Source: Aegilops tauschii subsp. strangulata
Lineage: Eukaryota > Streptophyta > Magnoliopsida > Poales > Poaceae
Assembly: GCF_002575655.3 (NCBI RefSeq)
Contig: NC_053039.3
Coordinates: forward strand, 215,717,622-215,781,621
Length of the DNA stretch: 64,000 nt
Reading direction: 5' to 3'
The translations under genes and the position numbers were made by a program. Every line of letters begins with the position of its first letter. The first letter of the stretch is position 1. Shown here piece after piece: positions 44,407-56,676 of this stretch. Below the pieces are notes generated by a model. The model searched no databases. It saw only the letters and a list, made by a program, of their open reading frames with translations, and was not told where the DNA came from.

Positions 44407-47343
44407 TCCCCGCTGTGGGTGGTTCTTCCTTAACTCCGGCGAGCCCCCCCACCCCCTGAAAATCGACTGACCCAAAAGTTGATTCAGTCGACTGAAGTGT
44501 AGCTAAATCGAAACAGAGCAGCAGCACGAGCGAGGGGGAGAGCAGCAGCAGCGCGAGCGAGCGAGAGCCGGAGCAGCAGCAGCTGGGCAAGCGAGCGATC
44601 GAGCGAGAGCCGGAGCAGCAACAGCAGTGCAAGCGAGCCAGCGAGAGCCGGAGCAGCAGCAGCTGGGCGAGCGAGCGATCGAGCGAGAGCCGGAGCAGCA
44701 GCAGCAGATCCGGCTGGTATGGACGCCGCCGCCGAAGGGGCCTCGCACTGGGGGAGAGCCGCCATGGAGATGTCGCCCGCGGCGCCGGCTTCAAGGTAGC
44801 CGCTCCATGGGGGTGCGGGATGGAGCACCGTCGGCGCCGGGAGGTCGAGCTAAGGAGAAGGTGCGATGCGATGAGTGTACAACCTCTTTGGTGGCGCCGA
44901 GTAGTCATCGACTTCGTCTGAGGAGTCGGTGAGGATGCTGTGGTTCTGGTGGAGCAGGTTAAGTCGGCGCTGTGGGGATGGAGCAGCCGCGATAGACGAG
45001 GCGATCGTCGGAGCAGCTCCTTGGAGGTGGAGGATGGGGCGGCTGAACCGGCGGGACGACGAGATGGACGACGGATCCTCATCCGGGGAGGTGGACGAGG
45101 GACGTCGAGCTGTTGCGGTGGACGATGTCGTCGGGGAAGAGGCTCCGGCTGGGCAGTGGTGAGGTGGCGGATGGAGGAGGGTGGGGTTTCGCGGCTGGAG
45201 CGGAGAGGTTATGGCGGCCTGGGATTTCGAATGGCAAAAAGGAGGCGATGGGAGTGGGTGAACCATGACTTAGGGACGCGCTTGTCCAAAATGTAGGGTG
45301 TGTTACAGAAGTACCCCGCACCAATTTGAACTAGCGGCCCTTTCGGCTCAGGGTTAGAAGGGGGATTTCGCGTGTCGGGATTTGGCAGCTGGAGGGAGTT
45401 TTCGCGCGCGTTGTAATTTCGGGATAGCAAGGCGCGGGTTGTGAAGGCGCCAGTTTTGGGAGCACGATATCTGAATTTTCGGGATATAACAAGGCGCGGG
45501 TTGAATTTTAGGGACAAGCCTAACGTGTAATATTGTACTTGTACGTACCAAATCAATTCACACTTCCGTCAACCAAAAAGAAAACAAAAAAATAAAACTA
45601 TTCACACCACACAAAGAGAGTCTTGCCCCGTTTTACTATAAAAATGCTATTTAAAGCTACTCATACCAACAATTTAGTGCAATTAAATGCTATTCGGTAG
45701 TATGAATCCATGTTATGTCCAATTAAATTTTTTCGCTTGCTGTATAATGCATGTAACCTACTCATACCAACATTTTAGTGCATTCCAAATGTCTATACTA
45801 CCACTGCAATTCAAACTGAATTTGAATTCGTTTCTCTATTTCAATAACAAATCTACAATCATGATTGTTGCCAACTTCAACCATCATTCGTGTATTACCT
45901 TAATAACACACCACATGATTACTATAGAGATAGATATGAACTATGTGTACTACATGAACTCGAATTATATTTTTTGAATACACTTGATGTTGATTCCAAA
46001 TAATAGTACTAACTATATATTCATAATCTAAACCATGTTCCATACGTGTACACCGTGTTTATCACACATAGTATAGTGCCCCGCCCCCTACATTATGACA
46101 AGTATTTAGACCTGAGCTGCAAAAGCCACACATTAGCCCAAATTATGATCAATGTTCTATATGTTATACGTAGTACTAGCCAGATGCCCATGCATTCCAC
46201 AGAACATCAACATGATCAAGGGGAGGCCTAATTTGCAAATATGGAGAGGGGTGTGGGTATCTTTTTTCAAAATTGCCATAGTTTCCTTCCTATTCGTCAG
46301 ATATAAATCGGACGGCCTATATTGCAGGATGGCACCATAGAGATAAAATATATTATATGTAGTATAACATTTTCATAACCACACCATGTGTATCACCGTT
46401 ATATATATTCACGCATGCGTCGGTTTAAAACACTATGATAAATTCTTCAAATATCCGAATCGCTTTTTATAATGAAGTATGATCTCTATTCGTCTTTTAA
46501 ACCCACACAATCCTCTTATATTTGTACCTAGCTAGCGCTAACTTTCTCTCGTGCATGCAGACGCCTGCATCCCTCTAACCCTCCCTCATCATTCTCTAGC
46601 TCCATCGCGCAAATTCGTCTTTTCACTTTAGGTCGTTCACCCACGGTGTGTGTAGGCCCCCCAGCTCCTTCTTTACGGCACACATCGATCGATATGCCTC
46701 TCTAGCCAGGTGTGCCTAGCACAAAACACAAGCTTCCCCTCTTCTCTTATCACCGTCCATGCCTCACTCCCACCACTCTTTTCATCGATCTCGTACTCGC
46801 ACACTTCTCCCCCTCGATATAGTATGACTCTCGCACCACCTCCTAGATGCATCCCTCTCTCTCTATCCTTCTCCTCGTGCCTCATTTGCTTCTAACACAC
46901 ACATGCATGTATACCGATCGATCTCCCAACATCTACCTAGGTCGACTTTAACTATTCCCCCCATCGATCGACGTATGTCACAAGTTATGTCTCTCCTTTC
47001 TCTGACAAAGGACGATTGATCTTCCTATGTAGTTATGTATGCTTACCACATCCATATCGCCCCCCTCATCATTTGTGCATGCCTCCTGACCCGTCTCTCA
47101 CACGCACGTGCACAGACAGGCAGCCATCCCCTCTCTTATTGATATTGCAGGCGTGCCCTCCGGTTGTCTAGCAAGCCTGTCCCACCATTTGTTAGAAGCA
47201 ACTCCACTACCACCCCCTCCAACACTCTAGCTCTGTCTCTCTCCCAACCTTATTCCTCTCCTACACATATGCATGGATGACGATCGATCTCCCTTAATAC
47301 ACGAGGTAGATCGATCTCCCTTAATACATGAGGTAGGCCTCTC
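44407..47343. repeat. Tandem unit 1 of 3 (2937 bp)
   Basis: The unit starts TCCCCGCTGTGGGTGG. It contains four copies of a roughly 40 bp GAGAGCCGGAGCAGCAGCAG repeat (44563, 44605, 44643, 44685). It also holds an exon-like block on the minus strand (44870-45260; MVHPLPSPPFCHSKSQ to DSSDEVDDYSAPPKRLYT, donor GAG|GTTGTACAC). A 2 kb AT-rich upstream part follows and ends in a CATCGATCGA- and CTCC-rich stretch. In minus orientation this looks like the promoter and first exon of the CACTA gene. It differs from unit 2 at only a handful of places across 45300-47300 (for example AAAGAGAGTC against AAAGAGAGAGTC). Confidence 0.92.
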
Positions 47344-50275
47344 TCCCCGCTGTGGGTGGTTCTTCCTTAACTCCGGCGAGCCCCCCCCCTGAAAATCGAC
47401 TGACCCAAAAGTTGATTCAGTCGACTGAAGTGTAGCTAAATCGGAACAGAGTAGCAGCACGAGCGAGGGGGAGAACAGCAGTAGCGCGAGCGAGCGAGAG
47501 CCGGAGCAGCAGCAGCTGGGCAAGCGAGCGATCGAGCGAGAGCCGGAGCAGCAGCAGCAGTGCAAACGAGCCAGCGAGAGCCGGAGCAGCAGCAGCTGGG
47601 CGAGCGAGCGATCGAGCGAGAGCCGGAGCAGCAGCAGATCCGGCTGGTATGGACGCTGCCGCCGAAGGGGCCTCGCACTTGGGGAGAGCCGCCATGGAGA
47701 TGTCGCTCGCGGCGCCGGCTTCAAGGTAGCCGCTCCATGGGGGTGCGGGATGGAGCACCGTCGGCGCCGAGAGGTCGAGCTAAGGAGAAGGTGTGATGCG
47801 ATGAGTGTACAACCTCTTTGGTGGCGCCGAGTAGTCATCGGCTTCGTCTGAGGAGTCGGTGAGGATGCTGTGGTTCTGGTGGAGCAGGTTAAGTCGGCGC
47901 TGTGGGGATGGAGCAGCCGCGATAGACGAGGCGATCATCGGAGCAGCTCCTTGGAGGTGGAGGATGGGGCGGCTGAACCGGCGGGACGACGAGATGAACG
48001 ACGGATCCTCATCCGGGGAGGTGGACGAGGGACGTCGAGCTGTTGCGGTGGACGATGTCGTCGGGGAAGAGGCTCCGGCTGGGCAGTGGTGAGGTGGCGG
48101 ATGGAGGAGGGTGGGGTTTCGCGGCTGGAGCGGAGAGGTTATGGCGGCCTGGGATTTCGAATGGCAAAAAGGAGGCGATGGGAGTGGGTGAACCATGACT
48201 TAGGGACGCGCTTGTCCAAAATGTAGGGTGTGTTACAGAAGTACCCCGCACCAATTTGAACTAGCGGCCCTTTCGGCTCAGGGTTAGAAGGGGGATTTCG
48301 CGTGTCGGGATTTGGCAGCTGGAGGGAGTTTTCGCGCGCGTTGTAATTTCGGGATAGCAAGGCGCGGGTTGTGAAGGCGCCAGTTTTGGGAGCACGATAT
48401 CTGAATTTTCGGGATATAACAAGGCGCGGGTTGAATTTTAGGGACAAGCCTAACGTGTAATATTGTACTTGTACGTACCAAATCAATTCACACTTCCGTC
48501 AACCAAAAAGAAAACAAAAAAATAAAACTATTCACACCACACAAAGAGAGAGTCTTGCCCCGTTTTACTATAAAAAATGCTATTTAAAGCTACTCATACC
48601 AACAATTTAGTGCAATTAAATGCTATTCGGTAGTATGAATCCATGTTATGTCCAATTAAATTTTTTCGCTTGCTGTATAATGCATGTAACCTACTCATAC
48701 CAACATTTTAGTGCATTCCAAATGTCTATACTACCACTGCAATTCAAACTGAATTTGAATTCGTTTCTCTATTTCAATAACAAATCTACAATCATGATTG
48801 TTGCCAACTTCAACCATCATTCGTGTATTACCTTAATAACACACCACATGATTACTATAGAGATAGATATGAACTATGTGTACTACATGAACTCGAATTA
48901 TATTTTTTGAATACACTTGATGTTGATTCCAAATAATAGTACTAACTATATATTCATAATCTAAACCATGTTCCATACGTGTACACCGTGTTTATCACAC
49001 ATAGTATAGTGCCCCGCCCCCTACATTATGACAAGTATTTAGACCTGAGCTGCAAAAGCCACACATTAGCCCAAATTATGATCAGTGTTCTATATGTTAT
49101 ACGTAGTACTAGCCAGATGCCCATGCATTCCACAGAACATCAACATGATCAAGGGGAGGCCTAATTTGCAAATATGGAGAGGGGTGTGGGTATCTTTTTT
49201 CAAAATTGCCATAGTTTCCTTCCTATTCGTCAGATATAAATCGGACGGCCTATATTGCAGGATGGCACCATAGAGATAAAATATATTATATGTAGTATAA
49301 CATTTTCATAACCACACCATGTGTATCACCGTTATATATATTCACGCATGCGTCGGTTTAAAACACTATGATAAATTCTTCAAATATCCGAATCGCTTTT
49401 TATAATGAAGTATGATCTCTATTCGTCTTTTACACCCACACAATCCTCTTATATTTGTACCTAGCTAGCGCTAACTTTCTCTCGTGCATGCAGACGCCTG
49501 CATCCCTCTAACCCTCCCTCATCATTCTCTAGCTCCATCGCGCAAATTCGTCTTTTCACTTTAGGTCGTTCACCCACGGTGTGTGTAGGCCCCCCAGCTC
49601 CTTCTTTACGGCACACATCGATCGATATGCCTCTCTAGCCAGGTGTGCCTAGCACAAAACACAAGCTTCCCCTCTTCTCTTATCACCGTCCATGCCTCAC
49701 TCCCACCACTCTTTTCATCGATCTCGTACTCGCACACTTCTCCCCCTCGATATAGTATGACTCTCGCACCACCTCCTAGATGCATCCCTCTCTCTCTATC
49801 CTTCTCCTCGTGCCTCATTTGCTTCTAACACACACATGCATGTATACCGATCGATCTCCCAACATCTACCTAGGTCGACTTTAACTATTCCCCCCATCGA
49901 TCGACGTATGTCACAAGTTATGTCTCTCCTTTCTCTGACAAAGGACGATTGATCTCCTATGTAGTTATGTATGCTTACCACATCCATATCGCCCCCCTCA
50001 TCATTTGTGCATGCCTCCTGACCCGTCTCTCACACGCACGTGCACAGACAGGCAGCCATCCCCTCTCTTATTGATATTGCAGGCGTGCCCTCCGGTTGTC
50101 TAGCAAGCCTGTCCCACCATTTGTTAGAAGCAACTCCACTACCACCCCCTCCAACACTCTAGCTCTGTCTCTCTCCCAACCTTATTCCTCTCCTACACAT
50201 ATGCATGGATGACGATCGATCTCCCTTAATACACGAGGTAGATCGATCTCCCTTAATACATGAGGTAGGCCTCTC
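47344..50275. repeat. Tandem unit 2 of 3 (2932 bp)
   Basis: Same order as unit 1, shifted by about 2933 bp. The exon-like block is at 47800-48190, with Glu-Val of unit 1 changed to Glu-Ala (DSSDEADDYSAPPK). The trinucleotide CAG tract before the GAGC repeat is one unit shorter than in unit 1. Confidence 0.93.
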
Positions 50276-53214
50276 TCCCCGCTGTGGGTGGTTCTTCCTT
50301 AACTCCGGCGAGCCCCCCCCTGAAAATCGACTGACCCAAAAGTTGATTCAGTCGACTGAAGTGTAGCTAAATCGGAACAGAGCAGCAGCACGAGCGAGGG
50401 GGAGAGCAGCAGCAGCGCGAGCGAGCGAGAGCCGGAGCAGCAGCAGCTGGGCAAGCGAGCGATCGAGCGAGAGCCGGAGCAGCAGCAGCAGTGCAAGCGA
50501 GCCAGCGAGAGCCGGAGCAGCAGCAGCTGTGCGAGCGAGCGATCGAGCGAGAGCCGGAGCAGCAGCAGCAGATCCGGCTGGTATGGCCGCCGCCGTCGAA
50601 GGGGCCTCGCACTGGGGGAGAGCCGCCATGGAGATGTCGCCCGCGGCGCCGGCTTCAAGGTAGCCGCTCCATGGGGGTGCGGGATGGAGCACCGTCGGCG
50701 CCGGGAGGTCGAGCTAAGGAGAAGGTGCGATGCGATGAGTGTACAACCTCTTTGGTGGCGCCGAGTAGTCATCGGCTTCGTCTGAGGAGTCGGTGAGGAT
50801 GCTGTGGTTCTGGTGGAGCAGGTTAAGTCGGCGCTGTGGGGATGGAGCAGCCGCGATAGACGAGGCGATCGTCGGAGCAGCTCCTTGGAGGTGGAGGATG
50901 GGGCGGCTGAACCGGCGGGACGACGAGATGGACGACGGATCCTCATCCGGGGAGGTGGACGAGGGACGTCGAGCTGTTGCGGTGGACGATGTCGTCGGGG
51001 AAGAGGCTCCGGCTGGGCAGTGGTGAGGTGGCGGATGGAGGAGGGTGGGGTTTCGCGGCTGGAGCGGAGAGGTTATGGCGGCCTGGGATTTCGAATGGCA
51101 AAAAGGAGGCGATGGGAGTGGGTGAACCATGACTTAGGGACGCGCTTGTCCAAAATGTAGGGTGTGTTACAGAAGTACCCCGCACCAATTTGAACTAGCG
51201 GCCCTTTCGGCTCAGGGTTAGAAGGGGGATTTCGCGTGTCGGGATTTGGCAGCTGGAGGGAGTTTTCGCGCGCGTTGTAATTTCGGGATAGCAAGGCGCG
51301 GGTTGTGAAGGCGCCAGTTTTGGGAGCACGATATCTGAATTTTCGGGATATAACAAGGCGCGGGTTGAATTTTAGGGACAAGCCTAACGTGTAATATTGT
51401 ACTTGTACGTACCAAATCAATTCACACTTCCGTCAACCAAAAAGAAAACAAAAAAATAAAACTATTCACACCACACAAAGAGAGAGTCTTGCCCCGTTTT
51501 ACTATAAAAATGCTATTTAAAGCTACTCATACCAACAATTTAGTGCAATTAAATGCTATTCGGTAGTATGAATCCATGTTATGTCCAATTAAATTTTTTC
51601 GCTTGCTGTATAATGCATGTAACCTACTCATACCAACATTTTAGTGCATTCCAAATGTCTATACTACCACTGCAATTCAAACTGAATTTGAATTCGTTTC
51701 TCTATTTCAATAACAAATCTACAATCATGATTGTTGCCAACTTCAACCATCATTCGTGTATTACCTTAATAACACACCACATGATTACTATAGAGATAGA
51801 TATGAACTATGTGTACTACATGAACTCGAATTATATTTTTTGAATACACTTGATGTTGATTCCAAATAATAGTACTAACTATATATTCATAATCTAAACC
51901 ATGTTCCATACGTGTACACCGTGTTTATCACACATAGTATAGTGCCCCGCCCCCTACATTATGACAAGTATTTAGACCTGAGCTGCAAAAGCCACACATT
52001 AGCCCAAATTATGATCAATGTTCTATATGTTATACGTAGTACTAGCCAGATGCCCATGCATTCCACAGAACATCAACATGATCAAGGGGAGGCCTAATTT
52101 GCAAATATGGAGAGGGGTGTGGGTATCTTTTTTCAAAATTGCCATAGTTTCCTTCCTATTCGTCAGATATAAATCGGACGGCCTATATTGCAGGATGGCA
52201 CCATAGAGATAAAATATATTATATGTAGTATAACATTTTCATAACCACACCATGTGTATCACCGTTATATATATTCACGCATGCGTCGGTTTAAAACACT
52301 ATGATAAATTCTTCAAATATCCGAATCGCTTTTTATAATGAAGTATGATCTCTATTCGTCTTTTACACCCACACAATCCTCTTATATTTGTACCTAGCTA
52401 GCGCTAACTTTCTCTCGTGCATGCAGACGCCTGCATCCCTCTAACCCTCCCTCATCATTCTCTAGCTCCATCGCGCAAATTCGTCTTTTCACTTTAGGTC
52501 GTTCACCCACGGTGTGTGTAGGCCCCCCAGCTCCTTCTTTACGGCACACATCGATCGATATGCCTCTCTAGCCAGGTGTGCCTAGCACAAAACACAAGCT
52601 TCCCCTCTTCTCTTATCACCGTCCATGCCTCACTCCCACCACTCTTTTCATCGATCTCGTACTCGCACACTTCTCCCCCCTCGATATAGTATGACTCTCG
52701 CACCACCTCCTAGATGCATCCCTCTCTCTCTATCCTTCTCCTCGCGCCTCATTTTCTTCTAACACACACATGCATGTATACCGATCGATCTCCCAACATC
52801 TACCTAGGTCGACTTTAACTATTCCCCCCCATCGATCGACGTATGTCACAAGTTATGTCTCTCCTTTCTCTGACAAAGGACGATTGATCTTCCTATGTAG
52901 TTATGTCTGCTTACCACATCCATATCGCCCCCCTCATCATTCGTGCATGCCTCCTGACCCGTCTCTCACACGCACGTGCACAAACAGGCAGCCATCCCCT
53001 CTCTTATTGATATTGCAGGCGTGCCCTCCGGTTGTCTAGCAAGCCTGTCCCACCATTTGTTAGAAGCAACTCCACTACCACCCCCTCCAACACTCTAGCT
53101 CTGTCTCTCTCCCAACCTTATTCCTCTCCTACACATATGCATGGATGACGATCGATCTCCCTTAATACATGAGGTAGATCGATCTCCCTTAATACATGAG
53201 GTAGGCCTCTCTCC
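50276..53214. repeat. Tandem unit 3 of 3 (about 2936 bp)
   Basis: Same order again, with the exon-like block at 50734-51124. Most differences from unit 2 cluster in its last 600 bp (for example CTCGCGCCTCATTTTC, and an extra C in a C-run near 52676). After AGGTAGGCCTCTCTCC it leaves the repeat and enters unique sequence. Confidence 0.92.
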
Positions 53215-55253
53215 TCCTCCACACATATACCAGCCATTGTACCTCTATAGTTAATTAGGCCTCCCTCCCCCCCCCCCACCACACACCGATAGTTGAGCGC
53301 TATAGGTAGGTATCCATGCCACAGAGACAAACTGCACCTGTCCCCTCTTACGTTCCAGTAGGCCAGCCACTCTATATCTTTGACGTGGGCACACTCAAAT
53401 TCGATGGCACTCTTTATCGATCACGCGCGCACACACACACACCATCCCTCTCTTCGATTCTATGGACACCTCAAGCCGATGATACCTCCACTCTCTTCTC
53501 GTGGATCGCCCCCTCTATATATGATATATCCAGGACTCTATTTCACACACATTGCATATGTTACATTTTTTGATTGACCCCACCCCCCCAAAAAAAAACT
53601 CTCACGAACCCACACACTATATCTCTCTATGTTTGTATCTCTCTCACACAACCCCACGTAGGTGGTGTACATATACAAGAAGAGAATAGGTGCACCGTGC
53701 ACGTACTCACGCTTCATGCCCAGCCACACCCGCGCGGGTACACGGTGGAGCTCATTTCTGTACGAAATGGCAGCCCACGTGCTAATTTGAACGCGTGTAG
53801 CGGTTGTTTACCTACGGAGGTCGTGTACCACGCGTGCACGAAACAAAGTTCGACTTGATGCGTTGGCGCGTTATTTTTAAATAAAGTTATATCGCTCAAT
53901 GGCACGTACACAGAATATAAAACGATTTTTATGGAGAAAAAGGTAGTCCGCTCCACTATATACAATGGAGCCTGCCTGCCTGGTTTGTCTCTCTTCAGAG
54001 TATCTCACACAAGGCTGCGGTGGCCTCTCTCTCTCTCTCTCTCTCTCTCACCGTTGGTCACTGATCCGGCCACATCCCGTCCGCCGGCGGAAAGGGAGGG
54101 CATGCATCGTTTCTCTGTTCGACGGCGCCGAGGTAGCACGTCCCGATCTGCGGTACACGCCGTTCTCTCTGACCAAGCTCCGGCATGGTAGGGCCTACGT
54201 CACCTGCTCGCTACCGCAGTATGGGCAGATTCCGCCCACCGCCGCTCACCTAGTTACATCCCGACGACCTCCAGGTATCCCCTTCGGCCTTGCTCCACTG
54301 CCCGTCTTCTCACGTCGCTGCATGTGGATCTTCCATAGTTCTTTGCCCAAAACGTAGCTCGTCCGACGTACTTTCCATATTGCAATCTCGTCCTCACACC
54401 GTTTTAGACAAACACAACCGTGTTGTTATCTTCCCTTAGGACAAGGAATACGCTTCTTTTTTGTCGTCGCATGTGTCATCAACTGTTATTGGCCAGTAAT
54501 TGTTTCCTTTCTACCTCTTTTTTTGCAAACAGGGCTATCCATTTCACCTCGTTGCTATTGCGACCTTTTGGTGAACTGCACAAATCACTTTTTTCTTAAG
54601 AGTGTTTTGAGCAGTTCTGCCAAAATGTCACACGGGCAACGTCTCTACATTTCATTGCGACTGCACAAAGGGAGATTGGTTTTGCTCTATCCTCCTCATC
54701 CAACTCCGAGCCTAATTTTCTCCAACTAGTTAGTCTTAAGAGAGACTGCAAAGGTGACCGGCTTCTATTTGTGTGTTTATTGTTTCATCAGCAGTCCTCT
54801 ATTATCGTAATCACACTTAATATCTTTGGAACAGGGACGCTCGGCTCTATTTTAGTGGAACTGCACAAAATGATCGGAATGTTGCATGCTCCAGACAACT
54901 ACTTTTTTCCCAACATGCCTTGTTGATTTAGACAGAGCTGGGGGGGGGGGGGGGCGTTCCTGCCAATGAAAGCATGGATCAATTTTAATTTAACACCTTC
55001 TCACAACTTTGTCTTCAGTTGTGATGTAAATATTAGCTCTGATTAGCAAGGAAGTTAGTTTTTTATTGTTTCCGAAAGAGCATTGATGGCAAGACACACG
55101 AAACAAAAGCTGAAAGCTCACACCATTCTACAATTTCATGTCGCTGGAAAATTATTTGCATAGTACGTCAATTATGTAAACAAATGCTGGAAGCTTTATA
55201 GCATTGCCAGAAGCCTCTTCGGCATCCGGGTCCATGTGCCATGCACAAAATTA
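53215..55253. other. Anonymous region with simple repeats, no gene found
   Basis: It contains a C-run at about 53265-53278, a (CT)12 tract at 54025-54048 and a 15-base G-run at 54940-54954. The longest ORF (53965-54357) overlaps the CT tract and shows no domain. The interval may be the rest of the CACTA-2b promoter side or unrelated intergenic DNA. Confidence 0.5.
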
Positions 55254-55255
55254 TA

Positions 55256-55556
55256 CTCCTTCATTCCTAAATATTTGTCCTTTTACAAATTTCAAATGGG
55301 CATATTTTAGAGTGTAGATTCACTCATTTTGCTTCGTATGTGTACTCCCTCCGTTCCTAAACATTTGTCTTTCTAGAGATTTCAACAAGTGACTACATAC
55401 GGAGCAAAATGAGTGAATCTACACTCTAAACTATGTCTATATACATCCGTATGTAGTAGTCCATTTGAATATCTAAAAAGACAAATATTTGAGTAGTCAC
55501 TCGTTGAAATCTCTAGAAAGACAAATACTCCGGAGTATATTTAAGAACCGAGGGGG
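55256..55556. mobile_element. Composite Stowaway (Tc1/mariner-type) MITE
   Basis: Outer arms start CTCCTTCATTCCTAAATATT and end TTAAGAACCGAGGGGG, flanked by TA. Inside, from 55345, a second CTCCCTCCGTTCCTAAACAT arm begins after its own TA. It pairs with TTGAAATCTCTAGAAAGACA near 55506-55525. CTCCCTCCGTTCC is the hallmark of grass Stowaway elements. The arms interleave, so one copy probably inserted into another and was then rearranged. Confidence 0.85.
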
Positions 55557-55558
55557 TA

Positions 55559-56676
55559 GTGCACAACCGCATGGGAGACTCAGACCGGTCGTTGCGCCGC
55601 ATTAATAGTGAGTAATGAGCAGTCAAATCATAAGCCCCACCTTTCCCACTGTAAGTTGCTCGGAAGAAGCAACCATCAATACGCTCTTCTTTGAATCCGC
55701 TCATACTACTCCATCCGTCACTGTTTATAGAGCGCGCTTCAGAAAAAGAGAAAATCTCTGGGACCAAGGCGACTAGCGATCGGCCTGAAAAATAGCATTG
55801 GTAGTTATAGCACGGCGTCTATTACTAGAGGAAATAATGCGTACACACATGCATGCAGTGCTTCCACCCCAGGTAGACACATGCATGCACTTAGTCCACT
55901 CCGTAGTACTACATCGAGAGAAATTGCGGTTACCACGCCCTAATTAATTGAGCATTAAACCAAACGCATCTAAAGTCTCTCTGGTGGTGGAAATGCATTG
56001 AGAGAAATGCATCATAATGAAGCGCGCCCTGTAAACTGTGACAAAGGGAGGAGTAGTATGAAGGTGCAAAACCAAGTACGCGTATGGCCAGTCGGTCAAC
56101 GCACCTCCTCTTGGCATATCACTGACATGTGGGACCGGAGTGTGAGCAAACCGATCTCAATTGACGGCAAAATGGCCAACCCGCTGTTCCTTGAGAGAGA
56201 CGAGGAGCGAGAACACACAGACGGGCTCGCACGGAGGCCAAGATATATTCGAGCATGGTTGATCAATATCATCATTACATGTTGGGCTGCCGTTTTCCGC
56301 CCTTCTCCAGAATAAATGTGTACTTTATCAAAGATACTTCTATAAAAGACTCAGTTGGTGATGATGGTGTGTCTACCATCTGTCACTTCTGACCATTAGA
56401 TCTGCATCTAACGTCTGTGAGGTAAGTTGTGATGTTTTTGCAACAAGACCCCTCTTCTCTGCTATAATTTGCAGAAAACCCTGTAGTATCCAGAAACCAA
56501 TCACACCCCCCTCACCTCATCGAAACAGCCATGAGGAATATATTTTGCGTGAAACCTAATATACTTTGAGTGATATATATACATCAAAACTTGAAAGTGC
56601 GTTATATCGACTAGAGGGGGGGGGGTGAATAGGCGATTTTTATGAATTCTTCACTGAGGAATTTGCGGGTGAGGAA
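55559..56676. other. Anonymous DNA; left part of an unclassified repeat near its end
   Basis: No ORF with a domain is present (the longest is 105 codons at 55998). From about 56590 (GTTATATCGACTAGAGG and GGAATTTGCGGGTGAGG) the sequence looks like a Triticeae repeat that continues at 63373 after the solo LTR is removed. Confidence 0.45.

Larger units (their letters stand above)
37752..53214. mobile_element. CACTA-2b, nested in 2a; right end not found
   Basis: CACTACAAAAAAAATACACT starts at 37752. Subterminal repeats and a 27 bp array follow, and then the exons of a minus-strand Transposase_24-type gene (39358 to at least about 45260). No TNP2-type transposase domain is seen. Three MITEs sit inside. 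Beyond 44407 the gene's 5' region is present three times in tandem. A right terminus (GTAGTG) with the flank TGT, expected from the left flank, was not found, so the right boundary given here is only the end of the triplication. Confidence 0.6.

Noticed and set aside
44339..45082. A 247-codon minus-strand ORF and its copies at 47227-47838 and 50299-50946
   Set aside because: Composition follows the GAGC/CAG repeat and GC-rich sequence (Leu/Ala/Ser/Arg runs). It competes with another frame of the same block, and no domain is visible. I annotated the block as exon-like remnant instead.
54029..54357. 130-codon ORF at 53965-54357 as a host gene
   Set aside because: It runs through a CT microsatellite, has no recognisable domain, and overlaps another open frame of similar quality.
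55552..55562. GTAGTG as the missing right end of CACTA-2b
   Set aside because: It arises from the Stowaway terminus AGGGGGTA followed by GTGC. There is no inverted CACTACAAAAAA partner and no TGT flank.
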